Shown: positions 63,101-64,000 of the stretch, one piece after another
Position numbering within the stretch: position 1 is the stretch's first letter
Layout of the letters: each line of letters starts with the position of its first letter
DNA from: Thalassospira xiamenensis M-5 = DSM 17429
GTDB lineage: Bacteria; Pseudomonadota; Alphaproteobacteria; Rhodospirillales; Thalassospiraceae
Direction of reading: 5' to 3'
Length of the DNA stretch: 64,000 nucleotides
Assembly: GCF_000300235.2 (NCBI RefSeq)
Contig: NZ_CP004388.1
Location: 4,472,001-4,536,000, forward strand
Notes under the pieces: generated by a model
What the model was told of the DNA's origin: nothing
The model's database searches: none
Seen by the model: the letters and a program-made list of their open reading frames with translations, nothing else
Made by a program: the position numbers and the translations under genes

Positions 63101-63967
63101 CGCGATGCATTTCCCGGCCTGATTGACCTGTTTGACAGCGCGGTACGTGCGGTCGCCGCGCAAACCGACGAAGCGCCTGATATGAACCCGATTGCGGTTC
63201 GGGTGGCGGCAGAAACGGTAAAGCTGTGTGCCGCCGGGGCAAGTCCTGATCAGGCCAGAAAACAGGCGGCATTTCGCGTGTTTGGTGCCAAGCCCGGTGC
63301 CTATGGCGCGGGATTACAGGCAATGATTGATGAAGAGCTTTGGGAAGATGACGCCGATCTGGCGGATGCCTATCTGGCGTGGGGTAGTTATGCCTATGGC
63401 AACGGGGCGGAAGGTGAAGCCGCGCGTGATCTGTTTGAAACGCGGCTGTCGCGAGTAGACGCGATTGTTCATAATCAGGATAACCGCGAACATGATTTGC
63501 TCGATTCCGATGATTATTATCAGTTCGAAGGCGGAATGACATCGGCAGTTCGGCATCTGTCCGGCAAGCAGCCGACGGTTTATCACAGTGACCATTCCCG
63601 TCCGGAAAGCCCGAAAATCCGTACATTGGAAGAAGAAATTGCCCGTGTTGTCCGGGCACGCGTGGTCAATCCGAAATGGATCAAAGGCGTAATGCGCCAT
63701 GGTTACAAGGGCGCATTTGAAATGGCTGCAACGGTGGATTATCTGTTTGCCTTTGCCGCAACGGCGCGCTGTGTTGCGGATCATCATTTTGATCTGGTTT
63801 ATGATGCGTATCTTGGCGATCGCGATGTGCGTGAATTCCTCAGGGATCATAATCCCGATGCGCTTCGCGATATTCGCAACCGCCTGCGCGAGGCGATTGA
63901 TCGTGGCCTTTGGCAGCCGCGCCGAAATTCCGTCTCGGCCGATCTGATGGGGAATAGCGCCCCATAA
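60200..63967 (+). CDS. cobN: Cobaltochelatase subunit CobN
   Basis: CobN is the large subunit of the ATP-dependent chelatase (CobNST) that inserts cobalt into hydrogenobyrinate diamide in the aerobic pathway. The 1255-residue length matches the family. Recognisable stretches are VDLYVDDVLADAKFIIVRIL, IHFGKHGNMEWLPGKSLALS, AFGDYIP-like GFFRDAFPGLIDLFDSAV and, at the end, FEMAATVDYLFAFAATARCV. It follows cobW as usual. CobS and CobT chelatase subunits are not in the window. Confidence 0.97.
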   Translation: MHLLAAQPGLVTDGSEAVDLGQSPGDVVILSAAESELACLAGAQARLTSAFGDVTPSLRLASLLQLGHNMSVDLYVDDVLADAKFIIVRILGGRGYWEYGIEQLVELARRNDVPLVLLPGDDQPDAELLSLSTVKGATYQQIWRYLIEGGPGNAEHLLRLIYEKLNPSVSWDWKPAAPLVKAGLYWPGKITANLEEIEQNWKQNHPVVPIIFYRALIQAGNLDVIDALVEELLGNSLNPLPVFVASLKDPVAAALVEEWLGSTRADLILNTTGFSLSVPGVERKDGPFDVVDAPVFQVVLSGGGEASWRDGVNGLAARDIAMNVALPEVDGRILSRAVSFKGSAGKDALTQIDLVKYIPVRDRVAFVAELAANWVKLRKTDAPVRKVAMIMANYPNKDARLGNGVGLDTPAGMIETLRAMKDAGYRINELPENGDALIAAVKAGPTNDFKSLADRTVRVTIPVADYRAAFAVLPARIRQQVTDAWGEPESDPFYLPDRSAIALSILPMGNVVVGLQPARGYNIDPLESYHSPDLVPPHNYFAFYIWLRHHFGAQAVIHFGKHGNMEWLPGKSLALSEECFPEAVFGPTPHFYPFIVNDPGEGTQAKRRAQAVILDHLTPPLTRAESYGPLKDLEALVDEYYDAAAVDPRRLIILKRDILELAIRIGLDRDCGIEPGEDEESALAKLDNYLCELKELQIRDGLHIFGKAPEGDLLTDLLVALARLPRGASEGPKASLHRALAADILGDPGFDPLDCAFAEFWPGIKPEILAQYDVGAWRTTGDTVERIELLARDLVRGEVVADQALLRTIEVLSDIEISIRPAVTACGEAEIAGLLDGLAGKFVEPGPSGAPTRGRPDVLPTGRNFYSVDTRTVPTPAAWQLGWKSAELLLERHVQDHGEWPAALGLSVWGTSNMRTGGDDIAQALALMGVRPTWDSASRRVTGFEIMPASLLGRPRVDVTLRISGFFRDAFPGLIDLFDSAVRAVAAQTDEAPDMNPIAVRVAAETVKLCAAGASPDQARKQAAFRVFGAKPGAYGAGLQAMIDEELWEDDADLADAYLAWGSYAYGNGAEGEAARDLFETRLSRVDAIVHNQDNREHDLLDSDDYYQFEGGMTSAVRHLSGKQPTVYHSDHSRPESPKIRTLEEEIARVVRARVVNPKWIKGVMRHGYKGAFEMAATVDYLFAFAATARCVADHHFDLVYDAYLGDRDVREFLRDHNPDALRDIRNRLREAIDRGLWQPRRNSVSADLMGNSAP

Positions 63968-64000
63968 CAGCGCATTATCCAATATTGCGAATCACGAGAA

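Overview
The window is a 64 kb stretch of moderately GC-rich, densely coding chromosome from an alphaproteobacterium. The evidence is the gene order rimP-nusA-ylxR-infB-rbfA-truB-rpsO-pnp, an Irr-type Fur protein, a BioR regulator with TTATMKATAA boxes, a SAM-II riboswitch and cobN-type cobalamin genes. A Thalassospira-like member of the Rhodospirillales is my best guess from the protein sequences, but I could not run a search. I saw no insertion sequence, prophage, CRISPR array, rRNA or tRNA gene.

Layout. (1) 1-2.6 kb: the 3' end of an XRE regulator, a SAM-II riboswitch with metK, then trmB. (2) 2.7-12.1 kb: a heme-scavenging cluster with ECF sigma factor, FecR anti-sigma factor, STN-type TonB receptor, HasA hemophore with an RTX-like secretion tail, its type I exporter pair and a heme oxygenase. 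Fur-like boxes precede the sigma factor, receptor and hemophore. (3) 12.2-21.7 kb: the nusA/infB translation operon, then rpsO and pnp, with a long hairpin in the pnp leader. (4) 21.8-30.8 kb: a flavin oxidoreductase with a cysteine cluster, irr, a rubrerythrin, a serine hydrolase, an iron-chelate ABC importer with a divergent methyltransferase, OsmC and a GntR regulator. (5) 31-35.6 kb: an acyltransferase-alpha/beta-hydrolase fusion, an MFS exporter and a CHAP lipoprotein. (6) 35.7-38.2 kb: bioY-bioB and bioR with BioR boxes. (7) 38.3-42.3 kb: a four-gene operon of ATP-grasp, alpha-E, transglutaminase-like protein and Anbu proteasome homologue, whose first Shine-Dalgarno lies inside a strong leader hairpin. 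(8) 42.4-50.3 kb: a corrin-ring operon (cbiX, cobH, cobL, cobI, cbiG-cobJ, cobM) with divergent cobD. (9) 50.3-54.5 kb: a nucleotidyltransferase, gmhA-hldE for LPS heptose, and a degenerate EAL protein. (10) 54.5-64 kb: cobT, cobS, cobC, an unknown gene, and a cobalamin riboswitch leading cobU-cobW-cobN.

How it fits together. Iron and heme run through the first half: sigma signalling, hemophore capture, heme oxygenase release, Irr sensing and a separate chelate importer. The second half makes cobalamin and carries both an early-type cobalt chelatase (CbiX) and the large subunit of the late one (CobN). The best candidate for an undescribed biological system is the Anbu operon. Its gene set recurs in bacteria and has been proposed as a peptide-ligation and proteolysis system, but to my knowledge its substrate and role are unknown.
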